From assembly GCA_027031505.1 (NCBI GenBank), contig JALVQH010000112.1, positions 1 through 5,948 on the forward strand: 5,948 nt of DNA, read 5' to 3'. Position numbers and translations under genes: made by a program. Source of the DNA: Campylobacteraceae bacterium. Lineage in GTDB: Bacteria; Campylobacterota; Campylobacteria; Campylobacterales; Sulfurovaceae. Numbering within the stretch: the first letter of the stretch is position 1; the number at the start of each line of letters is the position of its first letter. Below the pieces are notes generated by a model. The model did no database searches. It saw nothing but the letters and a program-made list of their open reading frames with translations, and was not told where the DNA came from. Shown piece by piece: positions 1-5,948 of the stretch.

Positions 1-47
1 GTATTTTCAAAAATATTCGCTATAAAAATAGAAAATATGAAAGGGGT
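1..47. other. A+T-rich intergenic edge, no gene recognised
   Basis: The first 40 or so bases are almost entirely A and T and contain a short inverted repeat (TATTTTC at 2-8 and GAAAATA at 32-38). The stretch could be the promoter or terminator zone of a gene lying to the left of the window, but no start codon with a ribosome binding site or open frame supports one here. The reading frames that begin at 37 and 48 and run rightwards pass through the repeat and then antisense to dsbD, so I do not treat them as genes. Confidence 0.4.
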
Positions 48-160
48 TTGGGCTTCAAGCCCAACAAAATGCGTCAGCATCATTTCTTGGAGTTCTGTGG
101 GACTGAAGTCCCATCCCCTGATGATGGTAGCATTCGCCACCCGAGTAGAACAGCAGGGTC
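48..160 (-). repeat. Left copy of multi-palindrome intergenic repeat (REP/BIME-like)
   Basis: This repeat begins about 15 bases past the dsbD stop codon. Read leftwards from dsbD it holds the 14-mer CGGGTGGCGAATGC (complement of 130-143), a palindrome with a GGGAC/GTCCC stem (98-113), a small ATGC/GCAT inverted repeat (69-80), and a 17-base palindrome with arms TTGGGCTT/AAGCCCAA around a central C (48-64). The 14-mer and the 15 bases at 98-112 recur exactly, in inverted orientation, at 3787-3800 and 3816-3830, with gaps of 17 and 15 bases between them. The outer limits are uncertain: a GGGTC at 156-160 is also matched at the right copy, which would put the repeat edge on the dsbD stop codon. 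The build resembles REP or BIME elements, but no REP-associated transposase gene is present here. Confidence 0.75.
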
Positions 161-2189
161 ATTGGATGGTTTTGAGATGCTCCACCAGTTTTTCCGGTTT
201 TACAAATCCGGTGAGGAATTTCTCCGGCAGGGGGTTGCCCCGGCTGTCAAAGAAGAGGAGATTGGGTGCGCCGAAGAGGTGGAATTTTTTGAGGAGTTTG
301 TCGTCGTCGTCGGTGTATTTGGTGATGTCGATCTGGATGAATTTGAAGCGTTTTAGCGCTGCCTGGACGGCCGGATCGGGGAAGGTGATCTCCTCAAGTT
401 CGGTGCAGGCTGCGCAGTTGGCTTTGCCGATATCGACCATGACCGGTTTGCCCGCAGCCTTGACCTCCTGCATCAGCCGCGCGTAGGAGTACCCCTGACG
501 GGCGGCGCGGTCGATGGGTTTTTCGGTGACCGTTGTGGCCGTTGCGCTGCCCCCTCCGAGGTGATCGAGGGGATGGATGAGGGAAGTGGAGCCGCTCACC
601 CAGCCGACGAAGAGGAGGGCGCCGTAAAGCAGGAGCGTCAAGGCAAAGAGTTTGATGAGGCGCCAGGCTCCTTTGGATGCTGAGGTCTCAAAGGGATTCA
701 TGTACAAAGCCGTACCCATCAGGAGCAGGGCGCTGAGGAGCATCATCATCCCGCCGCTGAGCAGGCTGCGGAGCATATACAGAGCCATCATCAGCATCAG
801 TACACCGAAGATCTCCGAGACGCGGGTCATCCAGCCGCCGGGTCTGGGCATGAATTTGCCGGCACCAAGCCCCACGAGAAGCAGCGGCATCCCCATCCCG
901 ATGCTCATGATAAACAATGCCCAGCCCCCGAGCCACGCATCCCCGCTCCGGGAGATAAAGAGGATCGCACCTCCCAGAGGTGGAGCGACACACGGACCGA
1001 CGATGAGGGCGGAGAGGGCGCCCATGACGGCGGTGCCGATCAGCCCCCCTTTCCCCTGGGCGTTGTCGCTCACTTTGGTGAGTTTGGATTGCCACGAAGC
1101 GGGGAGTCCGATCTCATAGTAGCCGAAAAGGGAGAACGCCAGCGCCACGAACACGAGGGCAAAGAGGACGATCACCCATGGCTTGGCAAAGGCTGCCTGG
1201 ATGTCGGCACCGGCCAGTCCGGCGATCACCCCGACGATGGTGTAGGTCAGCGCCATTGCCAGCACATACACCAGCGAGATGAAAAAGCTCTGCCATTTGG
1301 GAGGGGGTGTGTCGGCTTCTTTGTTTGTGTTGGCTTGAGAGACGATGATGGAGCTGAGAATCGGGATCATCGGGAAGATGCACGGGGTGAGTGCGAGCAG
1401 CAAGCCGAAGATGAAGAAGAGGAAGAGGATGAAAAAGGAGCTCTCTTTGGTAAGCACCTCGGCGATTCTGGCGACGTTGCCCTCCCGGGTGAGGCGGGCG
1501 ATTTTGGCGAAGAGTCCTTCATTGGAGAGGTTGGCTTGAGAAGAGGTGGTTTGGGAAGTTTTATTCGGAGTGACTTGAGCGGTTGTGACACCATTGGATG
1601 GTTGGTTTGGCTCGTTGGTAACGGCAGGTGATTTGGCGGCGGCGCTTTCGGCTGTTTTTTCGCGCGCCTCCTCTTCGGCAAGCTCCTTGAGCTGCTGCTG
1701 CTCGGCGGCCTCCTCTTCGCTGAGTTGGGGGGCGGCAGGCATTTCAAGCTTGAAGGTGCGTGTCTGGGGATTGTAGCAGATGCCCTCATCGGAGCATCCG
1801 GCCATGTGTATTTCAAGTGTAAATGCTCCGTTGATCCCCTTGTCCCGCAGTTGTTTCAGGGGGACATCGATCGTCTGCGTGCCGTAAAAGACGGGGTTGG
1901 GATCCCCTTCGACGGTGACCGGATCGGGTTTTTGGATCGTGAGTTCCACTTTTTTGGGCTGGGTGATGAGGTAATGGAGATCCTTGATATAGGCGTGGAT
2001 CTTGTCGCTGAGGATGATGGCAGTCTTGAGGGTGTCATTCTCGACCTTGGCGACAGCTTTGAAGGCATCCTGTGGGTCAAGAAACGTTTGCTGGGGCAAC
2101 CCCTCGATTTGGCCGAATCCGGCGGCGATAGCGCTCCATGGGGTGACAAAAAAGGATAAAAGTACCAAAAAAGATCGAATAAGCTTCAT
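159..2189 (-). CDS. dsbD: Thiol:disulfide interchange protein DsbD
   Basis: This inner-membrane reductase passes electrons from cytoplasmic thioredoxin through the membrane to periplasmic thiol proteins such as DsbC- and CcmG-type partners. The 676-residue protein has all three DsbD modules. A signal peptide (about 1-23) leads to the alpha domain with the Cys132/Cys138 pair in GCSDEGIC and a cap-loop-like FYG at 101-103. About eight membrane helices (about 251-532) carry Cys270 in LTPC and Cys400 in GPCVAPP. The C-terminal thioredoxin domain has Cys592-Ala-Ala-Cys595 and a probable cis-proline at 642. These six cysteines are the only ones in the protein. Unusual points are a roughly 68-residue acidic then Ser/Thr/Asn-rich linker (155-222) and Asn591 where the family usually has Trp before the CxxC. 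The ATG at 2189 is preceded by AGGAAGGA with a 5-base gap. It is divergent from the thioredoxin-like gene at 2273, with 83 bases between the starts. Confidence 0.97.
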   Translation of the reverse strand: MKLIRSFLVLLSFFVTPWSAIAAGFGQIEGLPQQTFLDPQDAFKAVAKVENDTLKTAIILSDKIHAYIKDLHYLITQPKKVELTIQKPDPVTVEGDPNPVFYGTQTIDVPLKQLRDKGINGAFTLEIHMAGCSDEGICYNPQTRTFKLEMPAAPQLSEEEAAEQQQLKELAEEEAREKTAESAAAKSPAVTNEPNQPSNGVTTAQVTPNKTSQTTSSQANLSNEGLFAKIARLTREGNVARIAEVLTKESSFFILFLFFIFGLLLALTPCIFPMIPILSSIIVSQANTNKEADTPPPKWQSFFISLVYVLAMALTYTIVGVIAGLAGADIQAAFAKPWVIVLFALVFVALAFSLFGYYEIGLPASWQSKLTKVSDNAQGKGGLIGTAVMGALSALIVGPCVAPPLGGAILFISRSGDAWLGGWALFIMSIGMGMPLLLVGLGAGKFMPRPGGWMTRVSEIFGVLMLMMALYMLRSLLSGGMMMLLSALLLMGTALYMNPFETSASKGAWRLIKLFALTLLLYGALLFVGWVSGSTSLIHPLDHLGGGSATATTVTEKPIDRAARQGYSYARLMQEVKAAGKPVMVDIGKANCAACTELEEITFPDPAVQAALKRFKFIQIDITKYTDDDDKLLKKFHLFGAPNLLFFDSRGNPLPEKFLTGFVKPEKLVEHLKTIQ

Positions 2190-2272
2190 GCATGTCCTTC
2201 CTGCAAGCTTGTATAGTGTAAAGTTGTGGAGAACTATAACGTAGAGAAATTAACAAGAGGCTAACATCGACA
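2190..2272. promoter_or_regulatory. Divergent promoter region between dsbD and the DUF255 gene
   Basis: These 83 bases must hold the control signals of both flanking genes unless they are read from further away. TATAGT occurs on the plus strand at 2212-2217 and on the minus strand at 2238-2233 (seen as ACTATA), forming a 6-base inverted repeat with 15 bases between the arms. Each matches the -10 consensus TATAAT at five of six bases and points toward the matching gene. TATAAC at 2235-2240 is an alternative plus-strand -10. No convincing -35 box sits at the right spacing on either strand. The inverted repeat could also be a regulator site. The dsbD ribosome binding site lies at 2195-2202 and a weaker AAGAGG for the right-hand gene at 2255-2260. 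Promoter positions are inferred from sequence likeness only. Confidence 0.4.
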
Positions 2273-3739
2273 ATGAAAATGATTAAGTGGGAAGAGTGGG
2301 GAGACAAAGCATTTGCACGAGCGCGGGAGACGGGACGAGCGGTTTTTCTCTGGATCACTTATCGGGGATGCCGGGCATGCGCCCGGATGGAAGAAGAGAG
2401 TTTTGCCGATCCTGAAATCACAGAAAAAATCCATACACAGTTTGTTCCCGTGCATGTTGATCGGGATGAGCACCCCGATGTCGATCGCCATTTTCAGCGG
2501 GTGTTTCATGCCATGCTGGGCAAAGAGGAGGGATGGCCGCTGACGCTGTTCCTTGCTCCGGACTATACGCCGCTGCACATGGCAGCATATGTTCCGCCTG
2601 AAGCGCGCGACGGAATGATGGGGATGGAGACGCTGCTTGATCTGGTGGCGAAACAGTATGCCGCAGATCCGGAAGCATTGAGTCAAAAAGGGAAAAACGC
2701 ATTGTCACAGCTATTGCCAAAACAAAGCATCGAAGCGACGCAGATTGATCCAGAAGCACTTGCGACGGTTTTGCGCAGACAAATGCATGATGCCTACGAC
2801 CCCAAACATGGAGGTTATGGAGAAACCCCCAAATATCCTCATATTGGATTGCTGATGGCCGGTTTGCAGCTGCATGCATATGATGGGGGAGTTGAGCCGT
2901 TCCATTCATTGCGGTACACACTCGATCGCATATTGGAAGCTCCGATCTGGGACACGAAGAACGGGGGAATGTTCTGCTGTACGCTGGATGAGGCATGGCA
3001 GGTTCCGCAACACCGGAAACATTTGGCTGAGAATGCAATGATGGTACGTGTTTTGCTTCGTGCAGATGCGATGGCAGACGATTCAGACAAACGCTATAGC
3101 GAAGCTGCGTATGCATTGTGTGACTGGGGATTGAAGTCTATGAGAGATTCGATAAGCGGCTTATGCATCCATGGAGAGATTGATGGTGCGAAGGATACCC
3201 GCATCTTCACCGCCCCCAATGCCCTCATGGCCACAGCTCTTCTCATCGCCGCCCAGTCCGAAGAGCGCTTCCGTCCCGATGCACTCGAGTTGCTCCACCG
3301 GCTGATGGAGATGATGCTTTCTGGATTTGAATTGCATCATCAGCTCGGGACTTCTGATACGACAACCTATCTGGTCGATTATGCTGCGTTGGGATTGGCG
3401 CTGCTTGCAGCATACGATTTGACGCAGAATGAACATTTCCTTGCCACGGCCGGAGAGATTGCCGGTGCGGCTATCCGACGCTTTTATGACCGGGGGTTCT
3501 GGGCGGTCGGGGATGGGGAGTGGCGTGATCCGACCGTCTTCGTCGATACTACTCTGCCGTCGCCGGCAGCGACGATCACCCATGTCCTTCACCGCCTGAG
3601 CCGGGAACTGGACGGGGACTACGCCCCGTTTGTCCAGCAGACACTTGCTGTCTCGTCGTACCAGTTGATGCGCCGTCCCATCGCCAAGGCGGGGATGGCG
3701 GAGGTGGCGCTGCAGGTGTATGGAGAGGGTAGCAAGTAA
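2273..3739 (+). CDS. DUF255/YyaL (SSP411)-family protein, short form, with thioredoxin-like N-terminus
   Basis: This is probably a soluble cytoplasmic protein: there is no signal peptide and no membrane segment. Residues about 1-130 form the thioredoxin-like DUF255 domain, with Cys33-Arg-Ala-Cys36, VDRDEHPDVD (62-71) and GWPLTLFLAPD (87-97). The rest matches the six-hairpin, alpha-barrel part: GGYGETPKYP (180-189), GGMFCCTLDEAWQVP (231-245), a VDYAALGLALLAAYD helix (368-382) and PSPAATITHVLHRL (429-442). The biochemical role of the family is unknown. Two features depart from it: the usual CHWC is CRAC here, and the length (488) is well below the roughly 650-700 residues of typical members, although both ends look natural. 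The start is the ATG at 2273; AAGAGG lies 12 bases upstream, which is a long gap. An in-frame ATG at 2279 is further from it and less likely. The divergent arrangement with dsbD suggests a thiol-redox link, which is inference. Confidence 0.88.
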   Translation: MKMIKWEEWGDKAFARARETGRAVFLWITYRGCRACARMEEESFADPEITEKIHTQFVPVHVDRDEHPDVDRHFQRVFHAMLGKEEGWPLTLFLAPDYTPLHMAAYVPPEARDGMMGMETLLDLVAKQYAADPEALSQKGKNALSQLLPKQSIEATQIDPEALATVLRRQMHDAYDPKHGGYGETPKYPHIGLLMAGLQLHAYDGGVEPFHSLRYTLDRILEAPIWDTKNGGMFCCTLDEAWQVPQHRKHLAENAMMVRVLLRADAMADDSDKRYSEAAYALCDWGLKSMRDSISGLCIHGEIDGAKDTRIFTAPNALMATALLIAAQSEERFRPDALELLHRLMEMMLSGFELHHQLGTSDTTTYLVDYAALGLALLAAYDLTQNEHFLATAGEIAGAAIRRFYDRGFWAVGDGEWRDPTVFVDTTLPSPAATITHVLHRLSRELDGDYAPFVQQTLAVSSYQLMRRPIAKAGMAEVALQVYGEGSK

Positions 3740-3770
3740 CGGGTAGAGGGCAGATGTGATCGCAGGCGCA

Positions 3771-3873
3771 GACCCATGTGTCAGCCCGGGTGGCGAATGC
3801 CGCCGTCACAAGTGGGGGACTTCAGTCCCACCAAACGCGACTGAAGTCGCGTCCCCATTAGTCGCATGATGCG
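3771..3873 (+). repeat. Right copy of multi-palindrome intergenic repeat (REP/BIME-like)
   Basis: This is the inverted partner of the repeat at 48-160, lying between the DUF255 gene stop and the pRiA4b-like gene. In order it holds CGGGTGGCGAATGC (3787-3800), whose GGTGGC and GCCGCC can fold back over GAAT; a GGGAC/GTCCC palindrome (3816-3830); a second palindrome with arms ACGCGACT/AGTCGCGT (3835-3852); and a short CGCAT-G-ATGCG palindrome (3863-3873). The first two match the left copy exactly over 14 and 15 bases. The second palindrome differs in base sequence from its left counterpart but has the same place in the order, and CCCC follows in both copies. The gap between the two main palindromes is 4 bases here against 33 at the left. 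No run of T follows the hairpins, so a role as an intrinsic terminator is not supported. Confidence 0.75.
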
Positions 3874-3886
3874 TTGAAATTTTTAC

Positions 3887-3892
3887 AGGGAG
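3887..3892 (+). promoter_or_regulatory. Ribosome binding site that decides the start of the pRiA4b-like gene
   Basis: AGGGAG lies 5 bases before the ATG at 3898. The in-frame TTG at 3874 would add eight residues but has no purine-rich site before it and abuts the repeat palindrome, so the ATG is preferred. Confidence 0.7.
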
Positions 3893-3897
3893 AAAAC

Positions 3898-4461
3898 ATG
3901 GTTTGCCAGCTCAGGATTGATTTGAAGGGGGCGAAGCCTCCCATCTGGCGGAGGATTGTGATCGATGCTTCCGGGAGTCTGTACGATCTGCATTGTGCGA
4001 TTCAGGGGGCTTTCGGATGGTACAACGGTCATCTGCATGGCTTTTATCAGGGGCGTACGGTGTTCGGCATACCGGATAGTGAGTACGATCTGCATCGAAC
4101 GGTCGACGAACGCACCACGCTGATCGCGGATGTATTGAGACGTGAGGGGGATTCGCTCGAATACGAATACGACTTCGGTGACGCATGGATACACAAGATC
4201 AAACTCGAAAAGATCCTTGACCAATCACCGGCAGAGACCCTTCCAGCCTGCATCAAAGGGAAAAATGCCTGTCCACCGGAAGACATCGGAGGATTGTGGG
4301 GGTATTACGATTTTCTCGAAGTGATCAACGATCCGGAGCATCCCGATCATGCCGAGATGGCCGAATGGATCGGGGAAGATTCGTTCGATCCGACCGATTT
4401 CGATCTCCAGCTGGCCAATGGCAGGATGACGGATGGGTGTCTGGAGCCGAGTGACTGGTAA
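3898..4461 (+). CDS. Plasmid pRiA4b ORF-3 family protein
   Basis: This 187-residue protein spans the whole pRiA4b ORF-3-like domain, named after an Agrobacterium rhizogenes plasmid gene and related by family name to the IS1096 TnpR-like proteins. The marks, in order, are PPIWRRIVI (14-22), FGWYNGHLHGF (39-49), YEYDFGDAWIHKI (89-101), a Cys118/Cys125 pair in ACIKGKNACPPEDIGG (117-132) and YDFLEVINDPEHPDH (137-151), then a short acidic tail. No catalytic function is established for the family. The length is normal for a single-domain member and nothing is broken. It has no obvious operon partner: a repeat lies just upstream, and the downstream gene faces it across 83 bases. Its promoter must lie in or beyond the repeat, or be read through from the DUF255 gene. 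Family members are common among accessory and mobile genes, but no transposase is seen nearby. Confidence 0.88.
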   Translation: MVCQLRIDLKGAKPPIWRRIVIDASGSLYDLHCAIQGAFGWYNGHLHGFYQGRTVFGIPDSEYDLHRTVDERTTLIADVLRREGDSLEYEYDFGDAWIHKIKLEKILDQSPAETLPACIKGKNACPPEDIGGLWGYYDFLEVINDPEHPDHAEMAEWIGEDSFDPTDFDLQLANGRMTDGCLEPSDW

Positions 4462-4544
4462 ACGATATTGACACTTCAGGCTGTATGGGTATGTTCAAGC
4501 GGCAGATAGATGCTTGGGACCCATGAGCGGGTGAGCGGATTTTT
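4462..4544. other. Convergent intergenic gap without a clear terminator
   Basis: The 83 bases between two facing stop codons contain a T6 run (4540-4545) and an 8-base-period TGAGCGG direct repeat (4524-4530 and 4532-4538). The only stem near the T run is ACCC/GGGT (4519-4522 and 4529-4532), which is four pairs and not adjacent to it. I see no convincing terminator on either strand. Confidence 0.4.
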
Positions 4545-5948
4545 TCAGGGAGCTATGGAGTCGAGAGGGGTGGAACGCACCTGCGATGCCCACTCGCAAT
4601 AAACCATTTCCCATCCTTTGAAGACCACGATTACCCCTCTCTCATTGCCTTGTGGATTGTACTGCTTGAGCTGTTCTCGGGCTTTGTCGATCTGCCTCTC
4701 CAGCTCCGCTTGACTAAATTTATTTTTGGGAATATATTTCAACTCGATCACCCCTTCGATGATCTCATCTTCGATATTGGGGGCTCTTTTGAGATGGATA
4801 TCGACAAATCCTTTGTTTCTCTCCTGTTCTGTGAGGACGCCATAGTAGGGGCTGAGCCCCAGATAGGCGGTCAAAAACCCTTTGACAAAACTCTCACCGC
4901 TGATGTAGTCTCTTACCCTTGAGCGCTCTTTGATCTCATTGGCCAGGTAGTGAAAAACATGGAGTGAGCCATCATACGCAAACGCATTGAGGGTCTCTTT
5001 GAAGGCATCAAGGTCGATGTCAAAGATCTCACTCTCTTCCAATGCCTGCTGGATATACTCCGCCATGATGCGCTGGATGGTTTGGTTGGGGATCGTGAAA
5101 TAGAGTTGTCCCCGGTAATATTTGTCAAGAGTGATCAATCCCAGATAATACAGCAGTGCGATAAAGTTATGGCTTCTGGTCAGTTCAAACGCAGAGAAGC
5201 TGTCTTTGAGCTCCAAAGCGGTGACATATCCCTTGCCAAAGAGTTCCTGCAAAATCGAGAAGTTCCCATTGAGCTTCTGGTCGGTATAGACCAAATAACG
5301 CAGTTTGCTGTAATCGGTTCGGACATTGAGATCGACGAGATTCTCAGGTGGTTCGCCTGTCAAGATAAGATTCTTTACATAGTATAAAATCATGTCGGTA
5401 TTGTAGATGGTGTGTTTTACTTGTTTATTGAATCTATAATGGTCATACCAATCATCGATCTCCAGTTTTCGGGTAATGTCGTAGTGTGCCAGGAGTTGTG
5501 CCAGCTCTTCTCTGGTGACACCGACTGCATCGTTGAAGGCATACTCATTGGTGAGGTTCACACCGATATTGCTTCCACTCGTGACATCATACATCGCCAG
5601 GGGACTCACCCCGGTGATGAACATCTTCTTCAGAGCCGAAGCGTTGTCGCTTGTACCGGCCTTGAGGAGCTTGAAGAACTCTTTGTAGATCGCTTCGCTT
5701 TGGCTGCTGACAAGCTTCTGGTAGTCGGTGTGGTTGTGCATCAGGATGTTGTTGATGAAGTTGTCGTATTCGTCGATCATGACATAGAGAGGGAGGGATT
5801 CTTTCTGACAATATTCAAAAACAAGCCCCAGGTTTTTGTGTGCTGCTCTTTGCATATCGATCTGTAAGTTGAGGTGATATTTATCGATAAAGGCGCTCAT
5901 CTTCAGGTTGCAGTGAAAGCTGAAGTTCTCGTCGATATCCCCTTGGGT
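4545..5948 (-). CDS. AAA-ATPase-like / PD-(D/E)XK nuclease family protein (DUF1703), N-terminus outside window
   Basis: The frame stays open to the right edge, so the ATG at 5900 is internal and 467 residues are visible. Counting from that Met, LPLYVMIDEYDNF (36-48) is the Walker B strand of the AAA-ATPase-like domain, followed by the conserved ITGVSPLAMYDVTSG segment (95-109). The Walker A loop would lie in the missing part. Residues about 300-430 form the C-terminal PD-(D/E)XK-type domain, with Asp367 in GFVDIHL and Glu386-x-Lys388 in VIELKY, so the nuclease signature is intact. Family members are usually somewhat over 500 residues, so only the first 50-100 or so are missing. Their role is unproven; they occur in many copies in some anaerobes and Campylobacterota and are suspected mobile or defence-linked genes. 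The gene is visibly poorer in G+C than dsbD, which may point to transfer. It converges on the pRiA4b-like gene. Confidence 0.88.
   Translation of the reverse strand, partial: TQGDIDENFSFHCNLKMSAFIDKYHLNLQIDMQRAAHKNLGLVFEYCQKESLPLYVMIDEYDNFINNILMHNHTDYQKLVSSQSEAIYKEFFKLLKAGTSDNASALKKMFITGVSPLAMYDVTSGSNIGVNLTNEYAFNDAVGVTREELAQLLAHYDITRKLEIDDWYDHYRFNKQVKHTIYNTDMILYYVKNLILTGEPPENLVDLNVRTDYSKLRYLVYTDQKLNGNFSILQELFGKGYVTALELKDSFSAFELTRSHNFIALLYYLGLITLDKYYRGQLYFTIPNQTIQRIMAEYIQQALEESEIFDIDLDAFKETLNAFAYDGSLHVFHYLANEIKERSRVRDYISGESFVKGFLTAYLGLSPYYGVLTEQERNKGFVDIHLKRAPNIEDEIIEGVIELKYIPKNKFSQAELERQIDKAREQLKQYNPQGNERGVIVVFKGWEMVYCEWASQVRSTPLDSIAP

Noticed and set aside
98..113. Repeat palindromes as intrinsic terminators of dsbD and the DUF255 gene
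   Set aside because: The hairpins are good but no T-rich tract follows directly in the direction of transcription at either copy. Factor-dependent or RNA-processing roles remain open.
37..486. Overlapping plus-strand frames starting at the left repeat and running into dsbD antisense
   Set aside because: Their N-terminal parts are translated repeat sequence and the rest is dsbD antisense; no ribosome binding site or known domain supports them.
1089..1631. 180-residue open frame on the plus strand, antisense to dsbD
   Set aside because: It lies fully inside dsbD, is rich in Gly/Glu/Asp as expected from reading G+C-rich coding sequence backwards, and has no family likeness. Other long frames inside dsbD were rejected for the same reason.
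3816..3852. Two neighbouring palindromes considered as a CRISPR-like or tandem repeat array
   Set aside because: Only two units, no regular spacers and different stem sequences, so this is not an array.
3874..3897. TTG at 3874 as the start of the pRiA4b-like gene
   Set aside because: No ribosome binding site precedes it, and the ATG at 3898 has AGGGAG at ideal spacing and a typical family N-terminus.
2190..4544. Both the divergent and the convergent intergenic gaps are exactly 83 bases
   Set aside because: The two gaps share no sequence; I regard the equal length as chance.
4519..4545. Possible terminator: ACCC/GGGT stem near a T6 run
   Set aside because: The stem has only four pairs and is separated from the T run by seven bases, so it is too weak to call.

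Overview
The window carries four protein genes, plus two copies of a palindrome-rich intergenic repeat. No RNA gene, CRISPR array, insertion sequence or transposase gene is visible. It looks like a bacterial chromosome segment of mixed base composition: dsbD is clearly G+C-rich, while the ATPase gene at the right end is nearer half A+T. The gene mix and the weak promoter signals without a clear -35 box would suit a Campylobacterota relative such as Sulfurovum or Nitratifractor. That assignment is only an inference; a proteobacterium is equally possible.

Layout: bases 1-158 hold an A+T-rich edge followed by the left repeat copy. A complete dsbD gene (159-2189, minus strand) encodes the membrane electron transporter that carries reducing power from cytoplasmic thioredoxin to periplasmic thiol proteins. 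Across an 83-base divergent intergenic region lies a plus-strand gene (2273-3739) for a short member of the DUF255/YyaL (SSP411) family, a thioredoxin-like domain followed by an alpha-helical sugar-enzyme-like domain. Its 3' flank (3771-3873) carries the right repeat copy, in inverted orientation relative to the left one. Next come a complete pRiA4b ORF-3-like gene (3898-4461, plus strand) and, convergent with it, a DUF1703-type AAA ATPase/PD-(D/E)XK nuclease gene (4545-5948, minus strand) whose N-terminus lies outside the window.

Functionally, the first two genes form a plausible redox pair. They are divergent, share a short control region, and their thioredoxin-type motifs are strikingly alike (C-x-A-C-x3-E-E-x2-F-x-D-P). 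The other two genes are typical accessory genes of unclear function. The most unusual feature is the repeat: each copy combines a shared 14-mer, a shared 15-base palindrome and a second palindrome, and the two copies point outward downstream of the two redox genes. I found no convincing evidence for a wholly new multi-gene system.
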